Source: Rodentibacter haemolyticus (GTDB lineage Bacteria > Pseudomonadota > Gammaproteobacteria > Enterobacterales > Pasteurellaceae). From it: 64,000 nt of DNA. The stretch lies in NCBI RefSeq assembly GCF_015356115.1, contig NZ_CP063056.1:496001-560000 (forward strand). The letters run 5' to 3'. Shown piece by piece: positions 26,159 through 35,036 of the stretch (position 1 is the stretch's first letter; each line of letters begins with the position of its first letter). The position numbers were made by a program, and so were the translations under genes. Below the pieces are notes generated by a model. The model saw only the letters and a program-made list of their open reading frames with translations. It was not told the DNA's origin and made no database searches.

Positions 26159-27448
26159 TTAAAGTTTCACGACTTTCGCTTGCTTAATCATATTATCTGC
26201 GACTTCTAAAATCGTAATTTGCAAACCTTCGATTTCGCAAACCGTGCCTTCATCGGGAATCTCTTCTAAATGTTCAAGAATCAAACCGTTAAAAGTTCGG
26301 GCATCTTCCGTGTCTAGTTCCCAACCGAACATCTTGTTGAGATCACGTAGATTTGCCGAGCCATCAATAATCATTGAACCGTCAGATTGTTGCGTAACTT
26401 CTTCATCAATGGTTGGCGCGGTGGAAGTCGTAAACTCACCCACAATTTCTTCCAAAATGTCTTCTAACGTCACCAAACCTTTGATGTCACCGTATTCATC
26501 CACCACTAAGCCGATACGTTCTTTATTGGCTCGGAAATTCGCAAGCTGAGTTTTTAACGGTGTACCTTCCGGAATAAAATACACTTCATCCGCAGCTCGA
26601 ATTAATGTTTCCTTAGTAAATTCATTTTTTTCCAATAATAAACGGAATGCTTCACGCACACGCAAGATACCGAGTACTTGTTCATCAAGGCTGCCTTTAT
26701 AAAGCACCACTCGGTTGTGAGCGGCGTGATTAAGCTGGCGCATAATTGCTTTCCAATCATCATCAATATCAATACCGCCGATTTCATTGCGTGGAACCAT
26801 AATATCATCTACCGTCACCGTCTCCATATCAAGAATGGAAAGCAACATTTGCGGGTGCTGTTCATCCGGTGTGGCTTCTCCGGCTTCTGTCACAATGCTT
26901 CTTAATTCTTCACGGCTAATCACTTGTTTTTGCATATCCGGCTTTAAACCGACAAGGCGCATAAGTAATTTGGTAAAAATATTCATTAGCCACACGATCG
27001 GATAAAAAACTTTTAACAAAATCGTCAAAATATGGCTTGAAAACAAACTCACTTTTTCCGGATGCATTGCCGCAACGGTTTTCGGAAAGATTTCGGAAAA
27101 TACTAACATAATAAAGGTAAGTAGCCCTGTTGCGATCGCTACACCGACATCACCATATAAGCGCATACCGATCATGGTTGCAATGGCGGAAGCACTAATA
27201 TTCACAAGGTTATTAAAAATAAGGATAAAACTTAGCAAGGTATCGGGGTTTTCAAGCAATTTTTCGGCTTTTTTCGCACCTTTATTACCTTGTTCGGAAA
27301 GAAAACGTAAGCGATATTTATTAAGAGAAAGCAACCCTGTTTCTGAACCGGAAAAATAGGCAGAGAGAACTAAACAAATGATGAGAGTAATAAATAAACT
27401 ACTAAGGGGGATACTATCCAAGGGGAAATCCTTTTGTTGATTAATCAT
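26159..27448 (-). CDS. CNNM/CorB-type membrane protein with CBS and CorC_HlyC domains
   Basis: Protein of 429 residues: an N-terminal DUF21/CNNM membrane domain with three to four segments (LFITLIICLVLSAYFSGSETGLLSLN...), a pair of CBS domains (VDDIMVPRNEIGGID ... GLVTLEDILEEIVGEF) and a C-terminal CorC_HlyC domain. Relatives (E. coli YfjD, CorB/CorC) are linked to magnesium and cobalt homeostasis. The start is ATG 27448. It is followed on the same strand by the YpjD-like gene, as the yfjD-ypjD-ffh region of enterobacteria. Confidence 0.87.
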   Translation of the reverse strand: MINQQKDFPLDSIPLSSLFITLIICLVLSAYFSGSETGLLSLNKYRLRFLSEQGNKGAKKAEKLLENPDTLLSFILIFNNLVNISASAIATMIGMRLYGDVGVAIATGLLTFIMLVFSEIFPKTVAAMHPEKVSLFSSHILTILLKVFYPIVWLMNIFTKLLMRLVGLKPDMQKQVISREELRSIVTEAGEATPDEQHPQMLLSILDMETVTVDDIMVPRNEIGGIDIDDDWKAIMRQLNHAAHNRVVLYKGSLDEQVLGILRVREAFRLLLEKNEFTKETLIRAADEVYFIPEGTPLKTQLANFRANKERIGLVVDEYGDIKGLVTLEDILEEIVGEFTTSTAPTIDEEVTQQSDGSMIIDGSANLRDLNKMFGWELDTEDARTFNGLILEHLEEIPDEGTVCEIEGLQITILEVADNMIKQAKVVKL

Positions 27449-27595
27449 AACCCGTAGGACACTTTTAATATTTGTGCCTGAAACCTTGTTTCAATCACTC
27501 TACGGAACATTGAGTGTCAGCAATTGATAACGGCATCTCCGCTACAATATAAAATCATCTGACGATAAAGGCGAACATATCGGTTCGCCCTTATT

Positions 27596-28381
27596 TTAAA
27601 TTAATCGACTGCCGAAATAAGCAATCGTGAGTAAGATAATACCTGAAATAGCGTAAATAATCATCCTTTTTCCGCGCCAGCCGAATTTCCAATGCCCCAA
27701 AAGCGCTATTCCAAACACAAGCCAGGCTAAAAACGAAAAGACGCCTTTGTGAATATTTTCCACGGTTAACGCATTCATAGAATAATAAACGCCTGAAATT
27801 AATGTTAAAGTCAGCAGCAACTCCCCTGTTGCAAATAAATGGGCAAAATGACGTTCCACTGTCATTAATGAAGGCATCACAGCCGAAAAGGCGGTTTTTT
27901 TGGCTTTGAGACTGCGATCAATCCAAGCTATCTGAATCGCATAAAGGGTTGCGATGACACAAACGGAATACGTAAAAATCGACAAACCAATGTGAAATAA
28001 CATCGCCGAATCTTGATTTAACAAGCGGATAAGATGGCTTGGCATAAATGTCGCCAAAATGAGATTAAGAACGGAGAAAGAAAATACAATCGGCAATAAA
28101 AACCAAATCGAATTAACGACCAACATTGCCAATACCGCCAACGCCGCAATGCTCACACTCATCAATGAACTGATTTCTACAAGGGTAAAGGTGTGTAATT
28201 GCGCCAGTTCCCGCAACGAAGGATAAAGACTTGCCGCGTGAAAAATAATGCCCGTAAGTGCGGTCAAAAAAAACGGCATTTTTCTCGGACGGTATTGCGC
28301 TTTATCTGCGGAATTAAGCAACGGCAGAATCATTAAAACGCTCGCTAAATAAAAAAGTATCGAAAAAACAGCAAACCACAT
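27596..28381 (-). CDS. YpjD-like cytochrome c assembly-family membrane protein
   Basis: Integral membrane protein of 261 residues with eight hydrophobic segments and the CcsA/CcmC-type core (SAMLFHIGLSIFTYSVCVIATLYAIQ and VFSFLAWLVFGIALLGHWKFGWRGKR). It belongs to the family of E. coli YpjD. The family fold is that of haem-handling proteins, but YpjD itself has no proven biochemical role. It is divergent from ffh, which it also adjoins in E. coli. Confidence 0.83.
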   Translation of the reverse strand: MWFAVFSILFYLASVLMILPLLNSADKAQYRPRKMPFFLTALTGIIFHAASLYPSLRELAQLHTFTLVEISSLMSVSIAALAVLAMLVVNSIWFLLPIVFSFSVLNLILATFMPSHLIRLLNQDSAMLFHIGLSIFTYSVCVIATLYAIQIAWIDRSLKAKKTAFSAVMPSLMTVERHFAHLFATGELLLTLTLISGVYYSMNALTVENIHKGVFSFLAWLVFGIALLGHWKFGWRGKRMIIYAISGIILLTIAYFGSRLI

Positions 28382-28521
28382 AATTTACTCTCGCTTATTA
28401 GGAATAATTCGTATTTTACCGTTCTCATCGAGGATTCGCTATAAATTTATTTGAAATGATGAAAAACGCCCAAAATTCGGTATAATCACAGCAATTTTTT
28501 GGATAAAAAACAGGATATATT

Positions 28522-29910
28522 ATGTTTGGGAATCTCTCCGATCGCCTCTCAAAAACACTACGCAATATTACAGGCAAAGGGCGCCTGACTGAAGAAAACA
28601 TTAAAGAGACACTGCGTGAAGTGCGTATGGCATTATTGGAAGCGGATGTGGCATTGCCGGTGGTTCGTGAATTTATCGCTAAAGTGAAAGAAAGTGCGCT
28701 TGGTGAAGAAGTCAATAAAAGTTTAACGCCGGGACAAGAGTTCTTAAAAATTGTTCAGCGTGAGCTTGAAAAAGCCATGGGAGAATCCAACGAAAGTTTA
28801 AATCTTGCCACCCAACCGCCGGCGGTAATCCTAATGGCAGGTTTACAAGGGGCAGGTAAAACGACCAGCGTTGGAAAGCTCGCCAAATTCTTACGCGAAC
28901 GTCATAAAAAGAAAGTATTGGTCGTATCGGCTGACGTATATCGCCCTGCTGCTATCAAACAACTTGAAACCTTGGCACAGTCCGTAGGCGTCGATTTTTT
29001 CCCGTCTGATGTAAAACAAAATCCGGTAGATATTGCCAAAGCAGCCCTTGCCGATGCAAAACTTAAATTCTACGATGTACTCATTGTGGATACTGCCGGT
29101 CGCTTACACGTTGATAGCGAAATGATGGAGGAAATTAAACAAATCCATACGGCATTGAACCCGATTGAAACACTATTCACCGTGGATGCTATGACAGGTC
29201 AAGATGCGGCAAACACCGCCAAAGCCTTCAATGAAGCCTTGCCATTAACCGGAGTTATTCTAACCAAAGTAGATGGTGATGCACGTGGCGGAGCGGCGTT
29301 ATCGATTCGTCAAATTACCGGTAAGCCGATCAAATTTTTAGGGGTTGGCGAAAAAACCGAAGCCCTAGAACCATTCCATCCGGATCGTGTAGCTTCCCGT
29401 ATTCTTGGTATGGGTGATGTGCTGTCGCTTATCGAAGATCTTGAGCGTTCCGTTGATCGCGAAAAAGCGGAAAAAATCGCGCAAAAATTCAAAAAAGGGG
29501 ACACTTTCACCTTAGATGATTTCCGCGAACAGCTTGTCGAAATGAAAAAAATGGGCGGAATGATGTCTATGTTGGAAAAACTACCCGGCGCAAAAAATTT
29601 ACCGGATCACGTAAAAAATCAAGTAGATGACAAAATGTTCATAAAAATGGAAGCCATCATAAATTCTATGACGCTAAAAGAGCGTGCCAATCCTGACATC
29701 ATTAAAGGCTCTCGCCGCCGCCGCATTGCATTAGGTTCCGGCACACAAGTGCAAGATGTAAACAAATTACTCAAACAATTTGATGAAATGCAAAGAATGA
29801 TGAAAAAAATGCGCAAAGGCGGTATGTCAAAAATGATGCGTGGAATGCAAGGTCTAATGGGCGGCGGTATGGGCGGTCTCGGCAAGCTAGGGGGAATGTT
29901 TAAACGCTAA
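28522..29910 (+). CDS. ffh: signal recognition particle protein Ffh
   Basis: SRP54-type GTPase of 462 residues that binds 4.5S RNA and signal peptides and targets ribosomes to the membrane. N domain (LSDRLSKTLRNITGKGRLT), G domain with GLQGAGKTTSVGKLA (G1), DTAGRL (G3) and TKVDGDARGG (G4), then the methionine-rich M domain ending in MRGMQGLMGGGMGGLG. All parts are intact. Confidence 0.97.
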   Translation: MFGNLSDRLSKTLRNITGKGRLTEENIKETLREVRMALLEADVALPVVREFIAKVKESALGEEVNKSLTPGQEFLKIVQRELEKAMGESNESLNLATQPPAVILMAGLQGAGKTTSVGKLAKFLRERHKKKVLVVSADVYRPAAIKQLETLAQSVGVDFFPSDVKQNPVDIAKAALADAKLKFYDVLIVDTAGRLHVDSEMMEEIKQIHTALNPIETLFTVDAMTGQDAANTAKAFNEALPLTGVILTKVDGDARGGAALSIRQITGKPIKFLGVGEKTEALEPFHPDRVASRILGMGDVLSLIEDLERSVDREKAEKIAQKFKKGDTFTLDDFREQLVEMKKMGGMMSMLEKLPGAKNLPDHVKNQVDDKMFIKMEAIINSMTLKERANPDIIKGSRRRRIALGSGTQVQDVNKLLKQFDEMQRMMKKMRKGGMSKMMRGMQGLMGGGMGGLGKLGGMFKR

Positions 29911-29951
29911 AAACAATAAAGTGCGGTTGGAAAAATTAAAGTTTTTTCGGC

Positions 29952-30103
29952 ATTATGTAGCAGTTGCACAAACCATTGTAGGGGGCGTTAGGCGAAGCTG
30001 CAACTCACCGACAGATGAAATGGTATATTACTCCTACGGCTAACGAACCCTACTCCCGATAAAGATTGGAAATAAAATTCTCTTTGTGCAACTGCTACAT
30101 AAT
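29952..30103. repeat. MITE-like element, copy B
   Basis: A 152-bp element with perfect 21-bp terminal inverted repeats at 29952-29972 and 30083-30103 (ATTATGTAGCAGTTGCACAA...). The interior carries TTGTAGGGGGCGTTAGGC, the same core as copy A but inverted. It lies between ffh and yidC and encodes nothing. Confidence 0.85.
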
Positions 30104-30128
30104 AATGAGTTTTTTAACCGCACTTTTT

Positions 30129-30153
30129 ACTATAGCCAGACAAAAGCTATAGT
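30129..30153. terminator. 8-bp-arm hairpin after ffh
   Basis: ACTATAGC and GCTATAGT are perfect arms around a 9-base loop, following a reversed uptake signal (aaccgcacttttt). It lies between ffh and yidC. There is no T-run, so it is a weak terminator or an RNA structure. Confidence 0.35.
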
Positions 30154-30190
30154 AAAGCTTTCTTTCATAAAGACGGCTTTAGTTGGCAAT

Positions 30191-30217
30191 AAAAAAGCAC
30201 CTATTAGGTGCTTTTTT
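30191..30217. terminator. bidirectional terminator after yidC
   Basis: AAAAAAGCACCT and AGGTGCTTTTTT form a perfect stem with runs on both sides, six bases beyond the yidC stop. It can serve yidC from one side and ffh from the other. Confidence 0.9.
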
Positions 30218-30222
30218 GATTC

Positions 30223-31845
30223 TTATTTCTTACTGGAGTGTAATCCTTTTTTCTCTAATCCACGGTAGATTAATTGCTGTTGTACGATAGTGATTAAGTT
30301 AGATACTAACCAATAAAGCACTAGCCCTGCCGGGAACCAAAGGAAGAAAAACATAAAGATCAACGGCATAAAATTCATCACTTTTTGTTGCATCGGATCA
30401 GCCACCGGTGTCGGCGACATTTTTTGCAACAAGTACATAGAAATCCCCATTAAGATTGGCAGAATATAATACGGATCTTGTGCGGATAAATCTTGAATCC
30501 AACCAAAGAACGGGGCGTGACGAAGTTCCACCGCTTCCATAAACGTCCAATATAATGCGATGAAAATTGGCATTTGAAGAAGAATAGGCAGACAACCGCC
30601 TAACGGATTTACTTTTTCTTCTTTATAAAGTTTCATCATTTCTTGGCTCATACGTTGACGATCATCACCGAAACGTTCACGCATTTCCTGCATTTTCGGT
30701 TGCAACATACGCATTTTCGCCATAGAAGTATATTGTGCTTTAGTCAATGGATATAAAATAGCCTTCACCACAATAGTCACACAGATAATCGCCAAGCCCC
30801 AGTTAGACACGATACTTTGAATAAAGGTCAATAGCCAGAATAATGGCTTCGCAATAAACCAAGCCCAGCCATAATCAACGGTTAAGTCCAAGTGATTTGC
30901 CACTTTTGCCATTTCGTTCTGAAGTTTCGGTCCTGTCCATAAAGTGCTGGAAATGGTTTCTTGTGCGCCGGACGGAATTGTCACGATTGAACCACGATAA
31001 CCGATGGAAGCAACATTATTTTTGCTATCGGTAATGGTATAAAATTGATTATCGACATCTTGATTCGGAATCCATGCAGACACAAAATAGTGCTGTAACA
31101 CAGCTACCCAACCAGCCTTGGTATTAATTGAAAGATTTGCATCTTTCATATCGGAGAAACTGTATTTTTTGTAATTGGTTTCGGAGGAAGAATAGGCTCC
31201 GCCGGTATAAGTCGGCATAGCTACGTTACCGGAGCTTTCTACAAGCGTATGTTTTAACTGACCATAAGGCTCAACTTCAATCGCTTCGCCACTTTGGTTA
31301 TTGATTTTGTAATCCACGCCCACATCATAGCTGCCACGTTTTAAAACAAATACTTTTTGATAGCTTACACCGTCTTTTTCAAAAACTAACGGCACAGAAA
31401 GCGAATCCTGACCTTCCGCCAGTTTAAAACTATCGCCTTCAATTTGATATTGCGCACGAGCTGATTTTGTATCAATACCGTTTTTACCAATCAAACCGCT
31501 TTGTGCAATATATACGTGTTCCGGAGAATCTTTTAACAGCACAAAAGGCGTCTTAGAATCTAATTCCGCATCATATTTTAATAATTCGGAACTCACCACA
31601 TCACCACCCAATGTATCCACTTTCAAGCGGAAAACATCATTTTCTAAAGTAATAAGGCGGCCTTTAATTTGTGAATCCGTCGCAATTTGACCGGATGAAG
31701 AAGAACTTGCAGGGACATCTGAAGTCATTGAAACCGTTTGTTCAGCTACCGGCGGGGGAGGATTTTTATCCATTTGCCATTGCTGATAAACAAGGAAAGA
31801 AATAAAAATTAGTGCTAACACTAATAGGCTACGTCTTGAGTCCAT
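30223..31845 (-). CDS. yidC: membrane protein insertase YidC
   Basis: Insertase of 540 residues: N-terminal membrane anchor (SLLVLALIFISFLVYQQWQM), large periplasmic beta domain (about residues 55-340), then the five-segment insertase core (WGLAIICVTIVVKAILYPLTKAQYTSMAKMRMLQPKM ... LGGCLPILLQMPIFIALYW). It inserts proteins into the inner membrane with SecYEG or alone. The start overlaps the yidD stop (TAATG). The order rpmH-rnpA-yidD-yidC is typical of gammaproteobacteria. Confidence 0.97.
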   Translation of the reverse strand: MDSRRSLLVLALIFISFLVYQQWQMDKNPPPPVAEQTVSMTSDVPASSSSSGQIATDSQIKGRLITLENDVFRLKVDTLGGDVVSSELLKYDAELDSKTPFVLLKDSPEHVYIAQSGLIGKNGIDTKSARAQYQIEGDSFKLAEGQDSLSVPLVFEKDGVSYQKVFVLKRGSYDVGVDYKINNQSGEAIEVEPYGQLKHTLVESSGNVAMPTYTGGAYSSSETNYKKYSFSDMKDANLSINTKAGWVAVLQHYFVSAWIPNQDVDNQFYTITDSKNNVASIGYRGSIVTIPSGAQETISSTLWTGPKLQNEMAKVANHLDLTVDYGWAWFIAKPLFWLLTFIQSIVSNWGLAIICVTIVVKAILYPLTKAQYTSMAKMRMLQPKMQEMRERFGDDRQRMSQEMMKLYKEEKVNPLGGCLPILLQMPIFIALYWTFMEAVELRHAPFFGWIQDLSAQDPYYILPILMGISMYLLQKMSPTPVADPMQQKVMNFMPLIFMFFFLWFPAGLVLYWLVSNLITIVQQQLIYRGLEKKGLHSSKK

Positions 31846-32105
31846 TATTTTTTCTCATCGTTATTATTAATCTTCGGCGGAACGGGATCGAATCCACCGG
31901 CGTTCAAAGGGTGACATTTTAATACACGTTTTAATGTAAGCCAACCACCTTTTAACGCACCGTGCGTTTTTAATGCCTCAATGCCATAACACGAACAACT
32001 TGGTACAAATCGACAACGGGGACCGATTAGAGGACTAATGGTAACCTGATAAACACGAATTAAGCCAATTAAGATTTTTGCGCCAAACGAACGTGTCGCA
32101 TCCAT
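31845..32105 (-). CDS. yidD: membrane protein insertion efficiency factor YidD (chromosomal)
   Basis: Small protein of 86 residues with the conserved YidD pattern PRCRFVPSCSCYGIEALKTHGALKGGWLTLKRVLKCHP and C-terminal GGFDPVP. It aids YidC-dependent membrane insertion. It overlaps rnpA by 37 bases and yidC by one base. A second, divergent YidD is encoded in the prophage (46719-46922). Confidence 0.95.
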   Translation of the reverse strand: MDATRSFGAKILIGLIRVYQVTISPLIGPRCRFVPSCSCYGIEALKTHGALKGGWLTLKRVLKCHPLNAGGFDPVPPKINNNDEKK

Positions 32106-32428
32106 AATTTTTCCAGTGTCTGATAAAACGTTGCATTATCAAGCTTGCCAATTCCCCCCTTTGCCACAAAAACAAAATCGTAAGCAGGAAGACGATGTTG
32201 CGATAAACGAAAACTTTCCCGCACCAAACGCTTTATTCTATTGCGATCATGTGCACGTTTTAAATGTTTTTTGGCAACGGTCAGACCCAAGCGGGGATGC
32301 TCAAGATTATTTCTTCGGGCTAGAATAGTGATTTCAGGAGTGCTGGCTCGAAACGGCTGTTCGAAGACATATTTGAATTGGGAGGGAGCTAACAAACGTA
32401 ACTCCCTAGAAAAGTTTAGCTTAACCAC
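32069..32428 (-). CDS. rnpA: ribonuclease P protein component
   Basis: Basic protein of 119 residues that forms RNase P with its RNA and cuts 5' leaders from tRNA precursors. The RNR motif region reads KKHLKRAHDRNRIKRLVRESFR. The start is GTG 32428 (VVKLNFSREL), as in Haemophilus relatives of the same length. It overlaps yidD and follows rpmH by 12 bases. Confidence 0.95.
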   Translation of the reverse strand: MVKLNFSRELRLLAPSQFKYVFEQPFRASTPEITILARRNNLEHPRLGLTVAKKHLKRAHDRNRIKRLVRESFRLSQHRLPAYDFVFVAKGGIGKLDNATFYQTLEKLWMRHVRLAQKS

Positions 32429-32440
32429 TAACTACAGCGA

Positions 32441-32575
32441 TTATACAGATAAACTTTTACGACCTTTAGCACGACGACGAGCTAAAACTTGACGGCCGTT
32501 TTTTGTTGCCATACGAGCGCGGAAACCGTGAGTACGGCTACGTTTTAATACAGAAGGTTGAAATGTACGTTTCAT
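32441..32575 (-). CDS. rpmH: 50S ribosomal protein L34
   Basis: 44 residues, MKRTFQPSVLKRSRTHGF at the start and KGRKSLSV at the end, with the basic RRRAK segment of L34. ATG 32575, TAA 32441-32443. It is the first gene of the rpmH-rnpA-yidD-yidC run. Confidence 0.97.
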   Translation of the reverse strand: MKRTFQPSVLKRSRTHGFRARMATKNGRQVLARRRAKGRKSLSV

Positions 32576-32858
32576 TGTAATCTACCTAAGTCAGAAATGT
32601 TTTAGTGTTTTGAATCCAAAACAAGAGTTATAAAAATAGAGCGCGATTTTACTTATAAATCGGGCTTACGTCAAACAAAGAAATGGATTTTCGTAAAACG
32701 AATTTCCATTCCTTTAAAAATCGGGGCGATTATACGGATTTCAGACAAAATCTCAAGTTTAAAAATCTATAAGCTATACTTTCTCAGTATCTATTTCATT
32801 ATGCTAAAAAAAAGGATGGTTAAACATTACCATCCTTAATTTTTCTTCATTCTTTGAC

Positions 32859-33050
32859 CTAATATTTTGAACCTAATATCTTACCGGTTGCTTCCGATGC
32901 TCTTACGCTGGCTTCTGCTTTAGCTCTCATCACAGCACTATCTTTTGCTGAAGTAGCTACATCACCTGCCATTGATTTTAACTCAGCACAGCCACCCAAT
33001 ATACACATAGATACAAAAAGTACTCCATAAAAAAGATTTTTTCGTTTCAT
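32859..33050 (-). CDS. small lipoprotein, unknown
   Basis: 63 residues with a lipoprotein signal peptide (MKRKNLFYGVLFVSMCILGGC, lipobox LGGC), followed by an alanine-rich stretch likely to be helical (AVMRAKAEASVRASEATG). It would be anchored to a membrane through the lipidated Cys. It is divergent from the HTH regulator at 33174 and lies between rpmH and dnaA, which are neighbours in most bacteria. Function unknown. Confidence 0.6.
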   Translation of the reverse strand: MKRKNLFYGVLFVSMCILGGCAELKSMAGDVATSAKDSAVMRAKAEASVRASEATGKILGSKY

Positions 33051-33088
33051 ATAAACCTCTAATTACTAATGAAATAAGAAAAGATATT

Positions 33089-33127
33089 GTTTAAATCAAA
33101 TTTAAACCAATTCAGTTTAAAATAAAC
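33089..33127. promoter_or_regulatory. two palindromic operators between lipoprotein and HTH genes
   Basis: GTTTAAATCAAATTTAAAC (33089-33107, 8-bp arms) and GTTTAAAATAAAC (33115-33127) share the half site GTTTAAA/GTTTA and have centres 23 bases apart. They lie between the two divergent genes, as expected for autoregulation by the HTH protein. Both the sites and their user are inferred. Confidence 0.6.
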
Positions 33128-33173
33128 CAAAATAGTTTTCAATGATTTTTTTGATTGAATCATAATTTCAAGC

Positions 33174-33524
33174 ATGGAAATCAAAACAGAACGCGAACAA
33201 TTTAGTGAACGTTTGAGACTTGCACTAAATTCGGCTTATCCAAAAGGCTATAAAACAAGCCAAATAGCAATAAAATTTAATCTTCAGCACCCCAATGAAC
33301 CGGTTACACAGCAAGCCGTTCATAAATGGCTGAATGGATTGGCTATTCCCTCTAAAGATAAATTACAAACCTTAGCAAATTGGTTAAACATTAGCCCCGA
33401 ATGGTTAAGATATGGACTCGAAGAACAAGAATACGATGTCGATGAAATACTATCGAACCTCATAAAAGGCTTATCTAAAAAACAAAAAAAGCTTCTTATA
33501 TCTGTGATTACGGAGTTCAAATAA
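33174..33524 (+). CDS. phage-repressor-like HTH protein
   Basis: 116 residues. An XRE-type helix-turn-helix spans about residues 25-75 (TSQIAIKFN ... VTQQAVHKWLNGLAIPSKDKLQTLANWLNISPEWLRYG), like the N-terminal DNA-binding domain of CI-type repressors. The C-terminal 40 residues are an acidic then basic tail without a peptidase domain. Two palindromes upstream fit self-regulation. It sits 139 bases upstream of dnaA, in the same direction. Confidence 0.75.
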   Translation: MEIKTEREQFSERLRLALNSAYPKGYKTSQIAIKFNLQHPNEPVTQQAVHKWLNGLAIPSKDKLQTLANWLNISPEWLRYGLEEQEYDVDEILSNLIKGLSKKQKKLLISVITEFK

Positions 33525-33662
33525 TCCCCTGTCAACCCTATTTTTTTAGATTTTCTTTCGTATTTATTGTAAAATTGTACCCAATTTTGTACCGCACTTT
33601 GACATGCTTCAGATAACGGATAGAAGCATATTACAAGCAAAAATAACTAAGGATAATTTATC

Positions 33663-35027
33663 GTGAGCCTTTCCAATCTTTGGCAAGATTGCCTTTCTCA
33701 ATTACAAGATCAAGTTTCCGCCACCGATTTAAGTACTTGGCTACGCCCTTTACAGGCAGATATTATCTCTAACGATCAAATTATCCTTTATGCGTCCAAT
33801 ATGTTTGTAAAAGGATGGGTTGAAACCCATTATTTAGCGCAAATTCATCAAATTTGCCAAGCGCTTGCGCAAAACCCCAATTTACAGATTATCTTAAAAG
33901 AAGGGGTGAAACCTACGCCTAAATCGGCACCGATTTCCCCAACAATGCCTCAGTTATCGGAAAGTGCGGTCAGTTTTGAGCCTAAAATTGAAAAAGCGGT
34001 GAAATTTGAATCCCATCTCAACACCAAGCATTTATTTGAAAACTTTGTCGAAGGTAAATCAAACCAACTTGCGCGTGCCGTAGGGCAGAAACTGGCACAA
34101 GCACCGGGTGAAGCCGCCGCAAACCCGTTCTTTCTGTATGGAGGAACAGGATTAGGTAAAACTCACTTATTGCATGCCATCGGTAATGGTATTTTAGCGA
34201 ATAAACCCAATGCGCGCGTTCTTTATATTCACGCGAACAATTTTATGCAGCATATGGTAAAGGCGATGCGCGATAACAATATGGAACAATTTAAAAAGTT
34301 CTACCGTTCCTTAGATGCATTACTTGTGGACGACATTCAATTCTTTGCTGAAAAAGAAAAAACCCAAGAAGAGTTTTTCCATATTTTCAATAACTTATTT
34401 GAAACCGGTCGACAAATTATTTTAACCTCTGATCGCTATCCCAAAGAAATTGAAAAAATTGAAGAACGTCTAAAATCACGTTTCGGTTGGGGCTTAACCA
34501 CTGCCATTGAGCCGCCTGATTTAGAAACACGTGTTGCTATTTTGTTGAAAAAAGCCGAAGAACATCAAATGTATTTACCGGAAGAAGTGGCATTTTTCAT
34601 TGCACAGCGCTTACGCACCAATGTACGTGAACTTGAAGGTGCGCTCAATCGTGTAAAAGCAATGCAAGACTTTAGAGGCGGTGAAATCAATATTGATTTT
34701 GTGCGTGAAACCTTAAAAGACATTCTCGCTTTGCAAGAACGTTTGGTTACCATTGACAACATTCAAAAAACCGTGGCGGAATACTATCGAATCAAAGTAT
34801 CGGATTTAAAATCCAAAAGTCGCCAACGTTCTGTTACACGTCCACGCCAAATCGCAATGGCACTCGCCAAAGAACTGACAAACCGCAGTTTGCCGGAAAT
34901 CGGACGGGCATTTGATCGGGATCACACCACCGTTCTCAACGCTTGCCGTGAAGTTCCCAAATTCCGTGAAAAAGATAACAGTATTCAAGAAGATTGGGCG
35001 AATTTAATTCGAACCTTATCTGCATAA
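33663..35027 (+). CDS. dnaA: chromosomal replication initiator DnaA
   Basis: 454 residues. Domain I (NLWQDCLSQLQDQVSATDLSTWLRPLQ), variable domain II, AAA+ domain III with Walker A GGTGLGKTHLLHA and Walker B LLVDDIQF, and domain IV with the DnaA-box-binding signature AFDRDHTTVLNACR. The start is GTG 33663 with AAGGA 9 bases upstream. No DnaA boxes of the TTATCCACA type were seen nearby, so oriC is probably not here. dnaN follows after 9 bases. Confidence 0.97.
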   Translation: MSLSNLWQDCLSQLQDQVSATDLSTWLRPLQADIISNDQIILYASNMFVKGWVETHYLAQIHQICQALAQNPNLQIILKEGVKPTPKSAPISPTMPQLSESAVSFEPKIEKAVKFESHLNTKHLFENFVEGKSNQLARAVGQKLAQAPGEAAANPFFLYGGTGLGKTHLLHAIGNGILANKPNARVLYIHANNFMQHMVKAMRDNNMEQFKKFYRSLDALLVDDIQFFAEKEKTQEEFFHIFNNLFETGRQIILTSDRYPKEIEKIEERLKSRFGWGLTTAIEPPDLETRVAILLKKAEEHQMYLPEEVAFFIAQRLRTNVRELEGALNRVKAMQDFRGGEINIDFVRETLKDILALQERLVTIDNIQKTVAEYYRIKVSDLKSKSRQRSVTRPRQIAMALAKELTNRSLPEIGRAFDRDHTTVLNACREVPKFREKDNSIQEDWANLIRTLSA

Positions 35028-35036
35028 GGAGCTATC

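Noticed and set aside
32576..33662. oriC next to dnaA
   Set aside because: No DnaA boxes (TTATCCACA type) or AT-rich 13-mers were found between rpmH and dnaA.
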